Source: Alphaproteobacteria bacterium
GTDB lineage: Bacteria; Pseudomonadota; Alphaproteobacteria; Micropepsales; Micropepsaceae
DNA length: 64,000 nt
Direction of reading: 5' to 3'
NCBI GenBank assembly: GCA_947474645.1
Contig: CANJJD010000009.1
Coordinates: 29,277 to 93,276, forward strand
The position numbers and the translations under genes were made by a program. Of the stretch, positions 55,806-64,000 are shown in pieces. The first letter of the stretch is position 1; each line of letters begins with the position of its first letter. The notes beneath the pieces were generated by a model. That model saw only the letters and a list, made by a program, of their open reading frames with translations. It was not told the origin of the DNA and made no database searches.

Positions 55806-56530
55806 GACAGCAGCTTTCGGGCCCGTTCCAAATCGGCGGGAGTATCGACAGACAGAGGCGCTTCGTCCACACGCGCCACCGCAATGCTCATGCCCGCTTC
55901 CAGCGCCCGAAGCTGTTCCAGCTTCTCGCGGCTTTCCAGCGGCGAGGGCGGCAGGGCGACAAAGCTTTCCAGCGCTTCGCGGCGATAGGCGTAAAGCCCG
56001 ACATGGTGATACAGCGCGCCCTCGCCGGCCGGCGCGGTGCTGCGGGTGAAATACAGCGCCCGGCCCAGCTTTTCGCCGGCATCCCAGGCCACCACCGCCT
56101 TGACCACGGCGGGATTGGTCTCGTCGTCGGCATTGTCGATGGGCGCGGCCAGGGTGGCGATGTCGGCGCCCGACTTGGCCAGGGCATCCACCACCGTCTT
56201 GAGCTGGCCCGGGTCCAGGGCCGGCAGGTCACCCTGCAGGTTCACCACCACGTCATGCGACCCCTTGGGGTCCACGGCCTGGAGGGCGGCCCAGATGCGG
56301 TCCGAGCCCGAGGGCAGGTCCGGGTCGGTCAGGACCGCCCGGCCCCCCGCCTTTTCCACGCAAGCGACGATCTCTTTCTCGCCCGCCGCCACCACCACCG
56401 GCCCCAACCCGGCCGCCACGGCGCGGGCCCAGACCCGCACGATCATGGCCTGGCCTGCGATATCGGCCAGCGGCTTGCCCGGCAGCCGCATCGAGGCCAT
56501 CCGGGCGGGGATCAACAGGACAGGATTCAT
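55802..56530 (-). CDS. kdsB: 3-deoxy-manno-octulosonate cytidylyltransferase
   Basis: 242 residues with IPARMASMRLPGKPLADI (nucleotide-binding start), DLPSGSDRIWAAL, VVNLQGDLPALDP and YHHVGLYAYRREAL. It activates Kdo with CTP for lipopolysaccharide core synthesis. The gene heads a kdsB-pheA pair on the minus strand, divergent from a cytochrome c gene over 155 bases, an arrangement common in alphaproteobacteria. Confidence 0.95.
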   Translation of the reverse strand: MNPVLLIPARMASMRLPGKPLADIAGQAMIVRVWARAVAAGLGPVVVAAGEKEIVACVEKAGGRAVLTDPDLPSGSDRIWAALQAVDPKGSHDVVVNLQGDLPALDPGQLKTVVDALAKSGADIATLAAPIDNADDETNPAVVKAVVAWDAGEKLGRALYFTRSTAPAGEGALYHHVGLYAYRREALESFVALPPSPLESREKLEQLRALEAGMSIAVARVDEAPLSVDTPADLERARKLLS

Positions 56531-56685
56531 GGCAGTTCCTTGGGCCAGCCTCTTTAGGCCGGGAATGGCGCTAAGACCAGCTAGCGCCTACAATTTATGC
56601 GACGCTTCGCCGCAATGACGCGGGGGCGGCGGCGGGTAATGTCGCCCCGTATTTTGCCGGGAGCCGCCCGGCCCTGGGGAGAGCC

Positions 56686-57345
56686 ATGGATTCCTTCGAG
56701 TGGAACAAGATCATCGGTGCCGTTCTGGGCACGGCGATCTTCATCTTCGTCGTCCGCGTCGTGGCCGAGCACATCTATGAGCCCGAGCACCCGGCAAAGC
56801 CCGGCTATGTCGTCGAAGGTGTGGTCGAGAGCCCGGCCGGCGGCGGCGCTGCCGCGCCCGCCGAGGAAGTCCTGCCCGATTGGGGCACGGTGCTGGCCAA
56901 GGCCGATGTGGCCGCGGGCAAGACCGTCGCCGCCAAGTGCGTGCAGTGTCACGACCTGACCGCCGCCGACGCCATCAAGATCGGCCCGCCGCTGTACGGC
57001 GTGGTGGAACGCGCCCGCGCCTCCATCGCCGGCTTTGCCTATTCCGGCGCCATGAAGGCCAAGCCGGGCAACTGGACCTATGACGACCTGTACAAGTTCA
57101 TCAAATCGCCGGGCGCCTTCATCCCCGGCACCAAGATGAGCTTTGCCGGCATTTCCAAGAGCGATGACCGCGTCGCCCTGATCACCTTCCTGCACAGCAA
57201 TGCTGCTGCGCCGGCGCCGATCCCCGCGCCCAAGCCCGCCGCCGCCGCGCCCGCTGCTGCTCCGGCGGATGGCGCCGCGCCGGCTCCTGCTCCCAACGCC
57301 AAGGGCGGCGCGCCCGTAGCGGCGCCTGCGCCCGCAGCGCACTGA
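56686..57345 (+). CDS. Membrane-anchored c-type cytochrome (CycM-like)
   Basis: 219 residues. An uncleaved N-terminal helix (about 9-26) anchors a periplasmic class I cytochrome c: heme site KCVQCHDLT, proline-rich IGPPLYGVV and axial methionine in PGTKMSFAG. A long Ala/Pro-rich C-terminal tail (about 175-219) is low-complexity. CycM-type cytochromes shuttle electrons between the bc1 complex and the aa3 oxidase. It starts the unit continuing into the reductase gene six bases downstream. Confidence 0.87.
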   Translation: MDSFEWNKIIGAVLGTAIFIFVVRVVAEHIYEPEHPAKPGYVVEGVVESPAGGGAAAPAEEVLPDWGTVLAKADVAAGKTVAAKCVQCHDLTAADAIKIGPPLYGVVERARASIAGFAYSGAMKAKPGNWTYDDLYKFIKSPGAFIPGTKMSFAGISKSDDRVALITFLHSNAAAPAPIPAPKPAAAAPAAAPADGAAPAPAPNAKGGAPVAAPAPAAH

Positions 57346-57351
57346 GGACAC

Positions 57352-58302
57352 GTGCCCGGCCCTTCGGGCAAGCCCAATGTGCTGTTCCTGTTGCCGCCGG
57401 GATGGGATGCGCTGAGCAAGGCGCTGTTCGGCCATGCCGCGTTCAACAGCTTCCTGCACGGCAAGGATCACTACGCTCCGCAACAGATTGATTATTTCGT
57501 CGGCTTTCGCCCGCCGCACGGATTCCTGAAAGGCCTGCCGCGCCTCAAGGCGATCTTTTCGCTGGGCGCCGGTGTGGACGGCTTCCTGCGCGATCCGGAA
57601 TTTCCCCGCCACCTGCCGGTGGTGCGTTTCGTGGACGAGACGTTGCAGCGGGAAATGGCGCAGTACGTCACCATGCATGCGCTGATCATCCATCGCCAGC
57701 AGCGCAGCTTTGACGCCGCGCAAAAAGAAGGCGCCTGGCGACAGCGCATGCTGGCGCGTCCCAGCCGCGACGTGCGCATCGGCATCTTGGGCATGGGCGA
57801 TATCGGCGCGGTGACGGCCGAGCGGTTGCAGATGTTCGACTTCCAGGTGTTCGGGTGGAGCCGCAGCCGCAAGACGGTACCCGGCGTCACCAGCTTCGCC
57901 GGCCTGCAGGAACTGCCGCAGTTCCTGGCCCAATGCGACATCATGGTGTGCATGCTGCCGCTGACCCCGGAAACCGAAGGCATATTGGACGCGAAGCTTT
58001 TTGCCGGCTTGCCGCAAGGCGCCTGGGTGATGAATGTGGGACGCGGCGGCCATTGCAACGAACAGGATCTGGTGGCGGCGCTGGACAGCCACCACCTGGG
58101 CGGCGCGGTGCTAGACGTGTTCCAGACCGAACCGCTGCCGGAAGGCCATGTGCTGTGGAGCCATCCGAAAGTGACGGTGACGCCGCACATCGCCGGCATC
58201 ACCGATCCGCGCAATGCCTCCGCCTTTGTGGTGGACTGCATCACCCGCGCCGAGACCGGCGTGCCGTTCAAGAATGTCGTGGACTTGTCGCGCGGCTATT
58301 AA
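57352..58302 (+). CDS. ghrA: Glyoxylate/hydroxypyruvate reductase A-like dehydrogenase
   Basis: 316 residues of the D-2-hydroxyacid dehydrogenase family. NAD(P) fold GILGMGDIGAVTAERL; catalytic Arg in NVGRGGHCNEQDL, Glu in FQTEPLPEGH and His in TPHIAGITDP. The FSLGAGVDGFL and REMAQYVTMHAL segments favour the GhrA subgroup, reducing glyoxylate and hydroxypyruvate. The start is GTG at 57352 with GAGGA upstream. The stop overlaps the NlpC/P60 gene by four bases. Confidence 0.87.
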   Translation: MPGPSGKPNVLFLLPPGWDALSKALFGHAAFNSFLHGKDHYAPQQIDYFVGFRPPHGFLKGLPRLKAIFSLGAGVDGFLRDPEFPRHLPVVRFVDETLQREMAQYVTMHALIIHRQQRSFDAAQKEGAWRQRMLARPSRDVRIGILGMGDIGAVTAERLQMFDFQVFGWSRSRKTVPGVTSFAGLQELPQFLAQCDIMVCMLPLTPETEGILDAKLFAGLPQGAWVMNVGRGGHCNEQDLVAALDSHHLGGAVLDVFQTEPLPEGHVLWSHPKVTVTPHIAGITDPRNASAFVVDCITRAETGVPFKNVVDLSRGY

Positions 58303-59114
58303 AGCCGCTTGATCGAGGTCACGGGGCCCGCGACTTTTTCAATCCGCGCCGCCGCATCCGCCAAAGGCTCGACCGCGACAGCCATGTGATGGGCATTGGC
58401 ATGCAGCAGGCGCGCTTCATCCAGCATCACGCCCATATGGCCCTTCCAGAACACAAGATCGCCGCGCCGTGACGCCGCATCGACCGGCGCTCCCAGCGTT
58501 TTTTCCATCATGTCGGTGTCGCGCGGCGCGTCTTTGCCCACAGCTTGCAGCGCGGTCTGGATCAGGCCGGAGCAATCCAGCCCCGCCGCGGTCTTGCCGC
58601 CCCACACATAGGGCACGCCGACAAAGCGTTCGGCGATGGCGACGAAATCCTTTTCCGCCAAGGGCTCCAGATGCCGCATATGGACATACTGATACTCGGC
58701 GATCTGCACATACTCGCCGCGGCGGTCCATCACCGGCACGCGCGCGTTCAACGGCAGGAAATCCTGAACCGCCGTTTTCAGATCCGGCGCAGGAAAGACC
58801 GGCGCCATCAGGGCGGAAATAATGGCATCCGTGGTGAAGGGCGGGCGCGCACCCAGTTCAAAGATATATCCGACATAGCCGTCTTTTTCCGCCTGTCCCC
58901 ACAGCCAATCGCCTTCTTCATAGGCGGTGAAGGTTTCGCCGAACAACAGCTCGCTATCCTGGGCAGAACCGAAGGTCGGCTCGACGCACAGCGCCGCACG
59001 GCCAACGCCGATGGAATATTTGACGCCTTCCGCAAAGCGCGGCGCATCCACCGTGCCTTTCAAATGCGCCGCCGCCAGATCGGCGCGGGCCGGGGTGAGC
59101 CTCTTATCGGCCAT
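58299..59114 (-). CDS. NlpC/P60 (C40) cysteine peptidase with N-terminal SH3-like domains
   Basis: 271 residues. The C-terminal NlpC/P60 domain has the catalytic Cys in GLDCSGLIQ (about residue 180) and His in WKGHMGVMLD. The front half shows two SH3b-like strands (FTAYEEGDWLWGQAEKDGYVGYI and RVPVMDRRGEYVQIAEYQYV), matching YkfC-type dipeptidyl-peptidase VI, which cleaves gamma-D-Glu-diaminopimelate links in recycled wall peptides. No signal peptide, so cytoplasmic. It overlaps the upstream leucyl aminopeptidase by 11 bases, supporting a peptide-recycling pair. Confidence 0.87.
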   Translation of the reverse strand: MADKRLTPARADLAAAHLKGTVDAPRFAEGVKYSIGVGRAALCVEPTFGSAQDSELLFGETFTAYEEGDWLWGQAEKDGYVGYIFELGARPPFTTDAIISALMAPVFPAPDLKTAVQDFLPLNARVPVMDRRGEYVQIAEYQYVHMRHLEPLAEKDFVAIAERFVGVPYVWGGKTAAGLDCSGLIQTALQAVGKDAPRDTDMMEKTLGAPVDAASRRGDLVFWKGHMGVMLDEARLLHANAHHMAVAVEPLADAAARIEKVAGPVTSIKRL

Positions 59115-60465
59115 AGCGTTCTTTCAGCAGGGCATAGATCGCCCGCGCGCCATTGGCCTCGCCGCCGATGGGCCGGCCGGGACGGGCGCGGTCAATCCAG
59201 GCGGGAATGTCCAGATGCGCCCAGCTTTTGGCCTTGGAGACAAAGCGGTTGAGGAACAGCGCCGCGGTGATGGCGCCGGCATAATTGTAAGCCGGGTTGT
59301 TGTTGAGATCGGCCACCCGGCTGGCCAGCGTGTCTTCATAGCCGCGCCACAGCGGCAACCGCCACAGCGGGTCCTGCACCGCCGTGCCCACACGCACCAG
59401 ATCGCCCGCCAGCTTTTCGTCATCGGTGAAGAAAGGCGGAAGCTCCATGCCGGTGGCGGCGCGCGCCGCGCCGGTCAAGGTGGCGATGTCGATCATCAGT
59501 TCAGGCTTGTCGTCATCGGCATCGGCCAGGGCGTCGGCCAGCACCAGCCGGCCTTCGGCATCGGTGTTGCCGATCTCCACTGTCAGGCCCTTGCGGCTGG
59601 TAAAGACATCGCCGGGACGCATGGCCGCGCCCGACACCGAATTTTCCACCGCCGGAATCAGGACCCGCAGGCGCAAATTCAATTTCGCGCCCATCACCAT
59701 GCCGGCCACCGCCAGCACGCAGGCAGCCCCGCCCATATCCTTCTTCATGGTCAGCATGGCGGCGGACGGCTTGAGGTCCAGTCCGCCGGTATCGAAGCAG
59801 ACGCCTTTGCCGACCAAGGTGACCAACGGGCCCTTGCCCCACGTCAATTCAATCAATCGCGGCGCGCGCGGGCTGCCCATCCCTACCGCCGCGATCAGGG
59901 GATAATTCTTGGACAGTGCCACACCGCTCACCACCGCAACTTTGGCGCCGTGGCTTTTGGCCAAGGCGCGCGCCGCGGTTTCCAGTTCGGCGGGGCCCAT
60001 GTCATTGGCGGGGGTGTTGACCAGGTCGCGGGCGAGAAAAAGATTTTCCGCGATGCGCGAGACTTCCGCGCCGTCCACACCAGCCGGCAGCACCAGCCGC
60101 GCCTTCTTCGCCGTCTTCTTCTTGTAGCGGTCGAAGGCGTAGCCGCCCATCAGCCAGGCCAGCGCGGCATTGGCGCCGCCGCAAAACTCCGGCACCTCGC
60201 CCAGGCGATAAAGTCCGGCCGGCAGGTTCGAAGCCGCCGCCGCCAGCGCGAAAGCATCCTTGCTATCGCCCAACCCCAGCACCCAGGCCGCGATACCACC
60301 TTTGGCATCGGGCAGCGCCGCAAGGGCGCCGGCGCTACCTGCAAAGCCCGACGCCGTTACCAGCCCGCTGCGCTTCTGTTTGGCCAGCCAGGCGCGCGCA
60401 TCTTTTGCCGCCACGGCGTGGAGGGGGATGGCGTTCTTGGCGTTGCCGGCAAGGCTGGGATGCAT
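59104..60465 (-). CDS. Leucyl aminopeptidase family (M17) peptidase
   Basis: 453 residues. M17 di-metal signature NTDAEGRLVLADALADAD (about 296-313), GKGVCFDTGGLDLKPS and MKKDMGGAACVLAVA are intact. Cytosolic aminopeptidase that frees N-terminal residues from short peptides. It is shorter at the N-terminus than E. coli PepA. Cotranscribed with the NlpC/P60 gene, with which it overlaps by 11 bases. Confidence 0.92.
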   Translation of the reverse strand: MHPSLAGNAKNAIPLHAVAAKDARAWLAKQKRSGLVTASGFAGSAGALAALPDAKGGIAAWVLGLGDSKDAFALAAAASNLPAGLYRLGEVPEFCGGANAALAWLMGGYAFDRYKKKTAKKARLVLPAGVDGAEVSRIAENLFLARDLVNTPANDMGPAELETAARALAKSHGAKVAVVSGVALSKNYPLIAAVGMGSPRAPRLIELTWGKGPLVTLVGKGVCFDTGGLDLKPSAAMLTMKKDMGGAACVLAVAGMVMGAKLNLRLRVLIPAVENSVSGAAMRPGDVFTSRKGLTVEIGNTDAEGRLVLADALADADDDKPELMIDIATLTGAARAATGMELPPFFTDDEKLAGDLVRVGTAVQDPLWRLPLWRGYEDTLASRVADLNNNPAYNYAGAITAALFLNRFVSKAKSWAHLDIPAWIDRARPGRPIGGEANGARAIYALLKERYGR

Positions 60466-60614
60466 AATTGGCTCTTACACTTTGACGGGGCCGACTCTAT
60501 GAATCGGTGGACCCTACTGCAAGGAGCGTCGGCCCCGGCGCGCGTCGCGCGCCGAACCAATAGACGGGCGCATCCGCGCCCGGGCCGGAGCGACCAGAAA
60601 TAAAGGATACAGCC

Positions 60615-61295
60615 ATGGCCCGCTATACCCTGATCGTCGGTACCCGCAACTGGTCGAGCTGGAGCCTGCGCCCCTTCCTGGCGCTGTCGGCTATTGGCGC
60701 GCCGTTCGAAACGGTGGACATCCGCCTGCGCCAGAAAGAGGCCCCCACCACCAGGGAGCAGATCCTGAAACATTCCCCGGCGGGCAAGGTGCCGGTGCTG
60801 AAGATCGAAGAGAACGGCAAGACCCTCACCGTCTGGGACAGCCTGGCGATCTGCGAGACCATCGCCGATCGCCATCCCGAGGCGGGGCTTTGGCCCGCCG
60901 ACACGGGCGCCCGCGCCATCGCCCGGTCTTACGCCTGCGAGATGCATTCGGGCTTCCCGGACGTGCGCGAGCAGCTGTCGATGGATTTTGTGCGCAAGAA
61001 ACCGATGCCTGAGTTGCGCGAGGACACGCAAGCACAGGTCGCCCGCATCATCGCCGCCTGGGAAGAGGCGCTCACCACTTACAAGGGCGAATATCTGTTC
61101 GGAAAATTTTCGGTGGCCGATTGCATGTATGCACCGGTGGTGTCGCGCTTTGAAACCTATGGCGTGGCGGTGCCGCCTGCGTCGCGCGCCTATATGGACC
61201 GCATCATCGCTTTGCCCGGCATGGAAGAATGGCGCAAGGTTTCGCAAAAGGAAGTGGATGCCGGCTTGCCCTCCGCCATGCCGCCTCTGCGCTAG
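60615..61295 (+). CDS. Glutathione S-transferase family protein
   Basis: 226 residues. N-terminal thioredoxin-like domain starting LIVGTRNWSSWSLRPFLALSAI, with cis-proline region PAGKVPVLKI and glutathione-binding VWDSLAICETIA; an all-helical C-terminal domain follows. The catalytic position carries serine (WSSWS), as in zeta/beta-like classes. Substrate is unknown. AAGGA precedes ATG. The stop is four bases from the convergent TAXI gene. Confidence 0.87.
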   Translation: MARYTLIVGTRNWSSWSLRPFLALSAIGAPFETVDIRLRQKEAPTTREQILKHSPAGKVPVLKIEENGKTLTVWDSLAICETIADRHPEAGLWPADTGARAIARSYACEMHSGFPDVREQLSMDFVRKKPMPELREDTQAQVARIIAAWEEALTTYKGEYLFGKFSVADCMYAPVVSRFETYGVAVPPASRAYMDRIIALPGMEEWRKVSQKEVDAGLPSAMPPLR

Positions 61296-61299
61296 ACGC

Positions 61300-62313
61300 T
61301 TATAACCGGCCCATTTCCCGGTAGAAGCGTGCGGCGCCCGGATGCAGCGGCGCCGGCGCATGGGCGACCGCACTGTCCAGGTCAATGGCGCGGGCGGATG
61401 GATGGCTTTGCGCCAGCATGCCGTGATTGGCCGGATTGAACAGCGCCCGCGTCATGCCATAGATCAGCGAATCGCTTTCGCTGTCGCGCGTCACCCACCA
61501 GGCGCGGGTGGCCACCGTCTCCACCGCGACCGAACCCGGATAGGCACCGGCGGGAATGACGGCGCGCTCCAGTTGCGGCACCGCCTGGAGCAGCCGGTCG
61601 CGGCCATCGCCGTCAATCGGCGCCAGCCGCGCGACATGCGCGGCCAGCAAGCTCTTCACCGAATCCAGCGGCACGCCGGCCACCGTGAAATAGGCGTCTA
61701 TCTTTCCGTCGCGCATCATCTGGGCGGCGCTTTGGTCGGAGATGATTTCACGCACCCGCACCCGGTAGGCGGAAAGGATGACTCTGGAGCGCACCGTCCC
61801 GCCGCTGTCCCGCGGCCCCAGAAGCACCCGCCGCCCGCGCAGGTCGCTGACCGAATGGATGTTGGACTTGGCCGCCACCACCAGATGGGCGTCTTCCGGG
61901 AACAGGGCGGCAATCACCCGCAAATGCCGCGCCGGGCGGCGGAAGGCGCCCCGGCCCGCCACCGCGGCAGCGACCACATCGCCATCGGCAAACCCCGAAT
62001 CCACCGCGCCGCTGTTGACGGCGCGAAGATTCTCGACCCCGCCCTGGCTGGTGCGGGCCGACAGGATGACACCGGCGGGGCCGCATACCGTGGCGGTGTC
62101 GCAGCGGCCCACGCCATGGGGGTGGCTGATCAGGCCCGCCAGCGCCTGGCCGACGGGAAAATAGACGCCTTCGGTGGTGCCGGTGGAGATCTGGAAGGAA
62201 ATGCGCGCGGGGCCGGCATCGTCCAGGCCCAGCTTGCCGCCGGTCACCAGCGCACTCATCACCAGCACGACAAAGGCGAGCAAGGCGATCAGGGCTGCGA
62301 GACGCTGCGACAT
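61300..62313 (-). CDS. TAXI family TRAP transporter solute-binding protein
   Basis: 337 residues. An N-terminal hydrophobic helix (about 7-24) exports or anchors it. The core shows the TAXI pattern: ISFQISTGTTEGVYFPVGQALAGL, LRAVNSGAVDSGFADGDVVAAA, a SDLRGRRVLLGPRDSGG segment and IDAYFTVAGVP. TAXI proteins bind organic anions such as glutamate for TRAP carriers. No TRAP membrane gene (DctM-like) lies nearby in the window, so the partner is elsewhere. Confidence 0.85.
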   Translation of the reverse strand: MSQRLAALIALLAFVVLVMSALVTGGKLGLDDAGPARISFQISTGTTEGVYFPVGQALAGLISHPHGVGRCDTATVCGPAGVILSARTSQGGVENLRAVNSGAVDSGFADGDVVAAAVAGRGAFRRPARHLRVIAALFPEDAHLVVAAKSNIHSVSDLRGRRVLLGPRDSGGTVRSRVILSAYRVRVREIISDQSAAQMMRDGKIDAYFTVAGVPLDSVKSLLAAHVARLAPIDGDGRDRLLQAVPQLERAVIPAGAYPGSVAVETVATRAWWVTRDSESDSLIYGMTRALFNPANHGMLAQSHPSARAIDLDSAVAHAPAPLHPGAARFYREMGRL

Positions 62314-62324
62314 GATCCGAAAGG

Positions 62325-62371
62325 TTAACCCTTTATTACGTCAGGACTGGGGCGATTAACCCGGCGTTAAC
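62325..62371. promoter_or_regulatory. Two CtrA-type boxes upstream of the TPR gene
   Basis: TTAA-N7-TTAAC at 62356-62371 matches the CtrA consensus exactly; TTAA-N7-TTAC at 62325-62339 differs by one base. They lie between the divergent TAXI and TPR genes, 100-145 bases before the TPR start. A TATACT element at 62404-62409 could be the -10 box. Control by CtrA is inferred. Confidence 0.6.
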
Positions 62372-62470
62372 GCGGGCAATCCGCTTGCTTCTATATGGGC
62401 CGATATACTTAAGGGTTTGTTGACTGGGGTGCTGGCACTCTCGCCGGAGCGATTTTCGAGGCTGCCCCCC

Positions 62471-63811
62471 ATGGCTTTGTCCGCCACCCGTCTTGCATTG
62501 GCCACCTTGCTGCTGGGCTCTTCCGCCGCCCATGCCGGCTGGTTCGATCTCGGCTCCTCCAAGAAGGCCGTGACCAAGGACGACAAGGCTGTCGCTGCCC
62601 AGCCCTCGTCCGGCGGCACCAGCCTAGAAGACAGTATCCGCCAGGCGCATATGCTGCGGCTGGCCGGCAATTATCCCGAGGCCATCAAGCACCTGTCGCA
62701 GGTGATGATGGTGGCGTCCGACGATCCGCGCGTGGTCAGCGAATATGGCAAGACCCTGGCGGCAATGGGCCGTGCCCAGGACGCGGTGAGCTTCCTGACC
62801 CGCGCCGCCCAATTGCAGCCCGGCGACTGGAGCACTTTTTCGGCGCTGGGCGTGGCCTATGACCAGGTCGGCAACCAGAAAGAGGCGCAAGGCGCCTATG
62901 AAAACGCCCTGGTCCTGAAGCCGGGCGAACCCAGCGTGCTGAGCAACTATGCCCTGTCGCGCATGTTGGCCAACGACCCGGCCATGGCCAAAAGACTGGC
63001 CGGCCGCGCCGAGATCGCCAACGCCCCCGCGCAAGATCCCAAGATCACCGCCAACATCGCCCTGATCCGTTCCATGGCGCCCGAAGCGGCCGACGCATCC
63101 TATGCGGTCAACACACCCGCACCCAAGCCGATGCCCAGCATGGCGCTGCCCAGGTCCGCGCCGCGCGTGCCGGTGGCGGCAAACCCGATGCCCACGCCCT
63201 TTGTGCCGCAGGCCGGCAATGCGCCGCGCATGCTGGCCGCCCCCGCCGATGCCGGCATCATCGATGCGCCGCCGCAGATGGCGCAAGGCCCCGCCGTGGT
63301 GATGCAGCGCGTGCCGATGGATCCGTTCGCCGGCCCCGTCAGCGGCCGCCCCGTCGCCGCCAAGGCGCCCCGTTCGACCGCGCCCAGGAAATCCGTCGCC
63401 AAGGCCCAAGTGAAAAAGGGCGAAGCCCTGGACATGAGCACCGCCCGTTCGGAAAGCCCCAAGCCCGCCGCCATACCCGCCAACGCGACAGCGCCGGGCG
63501 TGAAGAGCGCCGCCAGCCAGGCCGAAGACCTGCAGGCCCGCGCCGAAGCCATGGCCAAGCAGTTGACCAACAAGCCCGCCGCAATCGCCGCGGCCAAGGC
63601 CGAAGCCAGCAAGCCCACCGCGCCGCATGTGGTGGCGCAAAAGGCAACGCCAGCGCCGGTGAAAGCCGCCGAGGCCAAGCCGGCCCCTGCCCCGCATGTG
63701 CTGCCGGAGAAACCCGCCGCCAAGACCGCCGCCGCGCCCAAGGCCGTGCCGGCATCGGGCAAGGCCAAGGACACCATCCCCGGCCTGCGCCTCAGCGCCA
63801 ACGCCTACTAG
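62471..63811 (+). CDS. TPR-repeat secreted protein (TadD-like) with low-complexity tail
   Basis: 446 residues. Signal peptide to SAAHA-GWF. Three or four TPR repeats (about 55-195: SIRQAHMLRLAGNYPEAIKH, RVVSEYGKTLAAMGRAQDAV, STFSALGVAYDQVGNQKEAQ) resemble TadD of Flp pilus assembly. The last half is Ala/Pro/Lys-rich and disordered, with many APK-type stretches, ending PGLRLSANAY. The start MALSATRL (62471) is chosen on signal-peptide shape; a TTG at 62417 is possible. CtrA-type boxes upstream fit pilus genes, which CtrA controls in Caulobacter. Confidence 0.65.
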   Translation: MALSATRLALATLLLGSSAAHAGWFDLGSSKKAVTKDDKAVAAQPSSGGTSLEDSIRQAHMLRLAGNYPEAIKHLSQVMMVASDDPRVVSEYGKTLAAMGRAQDAVSFLTRAAQLQPGDWSTFSALGVAYDQVGNQKEAQGAYENALVLKPGEPSVLSNYALSRMLANDPAMAKRLAGRAEIANAPAQDPKITANIALIRSMAPEAADASYAVNTPAPKPMPSMALPRSAPRVPVAANPMPTPFVPQAGNAPRMLAAPADAGIIDAPPQMAQGPAVVMQRVPMDPFAGPVSGRPVAAKAPRSTAPRKSVAKAQVKKGEALDMSTARSESPKPAAIPANATAPGVKSAASQAEDLQARAEAMAKQLTNKPAAIAAAKAEASKPTAPHVVAQKATPAPVKAAEAKPAPAPHVLPEKPAAKTAAAPKAVPASGKAKDTIPGLRLSANAY

Positions 63812-63833
63812 CCAGCCTCTACTAGCCAGCCTC
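63806..63833 (+). repeat. 14-base tandem duplication across a stop codon
   Basis: TACTAGCCAGCCTC occurs twice in direct tandem (63806-63819 and 63820-63833). The first copy holds the last Tyr codon and TAG of the TPR gene, so the second is a repeated stop region. It may be a replication slippage product and lies 20 bases before the insertion sequence. Confidence 0.75.
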
Positions 63834-63853
63834 ACTCCTCAAAAACAAAAAGG

Positions 63854-64000
63854 TGACCTGACCGGGTCTTTTTGTACCAAGCGGTTTGAGAGAAACTGAC
63901 TTGGAAAGGACCTTAGTTATGCCGAAGAAGTGTTTTAGCGCGGAGCAGATAGTGATTTTGCTACGCCAGATTGAAGTTTTGATCTCTCAGGGCAAGGGTG
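63854..64000 (+). mobile_element. Left end of an IS3-like insertion sequence (truncated by the window)
   Basis: Beginning near TGACCTGACC at 63854, base composition drops and a non-coding leader of about 65 bases leads to a transposase start with GGAAAGGA eight bases upstream. A TG- terminus is typical for IS3-family ends. The right end and target duplication lie outside the window, so family and completeness are provisional. Confidence 0.6.
63919..64000 (+). CDS. Transposase OrfA-like N-terminus, partial
   Basis: Twenty-seven residues are visible, MPKKCFSAEQIVILLRQIEV and on, matching the helix-turn-helix start of IS3-family OrfA proteins (FSAEQIVxLLRQ pattern). The reading frame continues beyond base 64000. 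This gene is lower in GC and codon bias than its neighbours, consistent with a mobile element. Confidence 0.7.
   Translation, partial: MPKKCFSAEQIVILLRQIEVLISQGKG

Overview
The window is high-GC, densely packed bacterial chromosome. Gene order and family content point to an alphaproteobacterium: kdsB-pheA beside a membrane-anchored cytochrome c, dnaX-recR beside the SRP RNA, nucleotidase-dapD-dapE beside truA-fmt-def, DUF1036 and DUF2336 proteins, a putative EcfG-type stress promoter and a CtrA-type box. The exact lineage cannot be read from the sequence alone. There are no rRNA genes, CRISPR arrays or prophage. One tRNA, one SRP RNA and the left end of an insertion sequence at the right border are present. 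No gap between genes exceeds about 300 bases.

Layout. 1-1.8 kb: end of a probable sugar-acid dehydratase facing dgoK-dgoA (2-dehydro-3-deoxygalactonate catabolism). 1.8-2.7 kb: two small stress-type genes diverging from a palindromic double promoter. 2.7-9.9 kb: a leftward run of lytic transglycosylase, M3 peptidase, TonB-dependent receptor, YfiR-like protein, histidine kinase and stand-alone receiver; the last four overlap translationally. 10.1-15.7 kb: MlaC-like protein, flavin monooxygenase, and a secreted bicupin/CHRD/cytochrome-quinoprotein cluster. 15.9-18 kb: low-affinity phosphate transport (DUF47-Pit) and a NUDIX hydrolase. 18-26 kb: a six-gene leftward operon in which two MlrC-like M81 peptidases bracket a complete oligopeptide-type ABC importer. 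26-32.5 kb: membrane protein, class III aminotransferase, serine hydrolase plus NHL propeller, SPFH protein, dienelactone hydrolase. 32.6-36 kb: tRNA-Arg(ACG), a lipoprotein, gamma-glutamyltransferase.

36-41 kb holds the housekeeping run rpmH-rnpA-yidD-yidC-engB, then argB and a DUF1036 protein. 41.4-49.5 kb holds a DUF2336 protein, nucleotidase-dapD-dapE (lysine/peptidoglycan precursor synthesis), a VOC protein, def-fmt-truA and rmuC. 49.6-53.3 kb holds a small ECF sigma locus, dnaX-recR and the SRP RNA. 53.3-62.3 kb holds nudC, a TSUP permease, kdsB-pheA, cytochrome c, a hydroxypyruvate reductase-like enzyme, NlpC/P60 and M17 peptidases, a GST and a TAXI binding protein. The last gene is a TPR/TadD-like protein behind a CtrA-type box, followed by an IS3-like element that runs off the window.

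The most notable signals are: (i) the MlrC-ABC-MlrC operon with a 13-bp-arm inverted repeat just upstream of its first start codon; (ii) the back-to-back GGAAC stress promoters sharing one 10-bp palindrome; (iii) the receptor/YfiR/split-kinase signalling operon; (iv) six of eleven convergent gene pairs overlapping by exactly four bases at their stop codons; (v) the CtrA-type box before the TadD-like gene.
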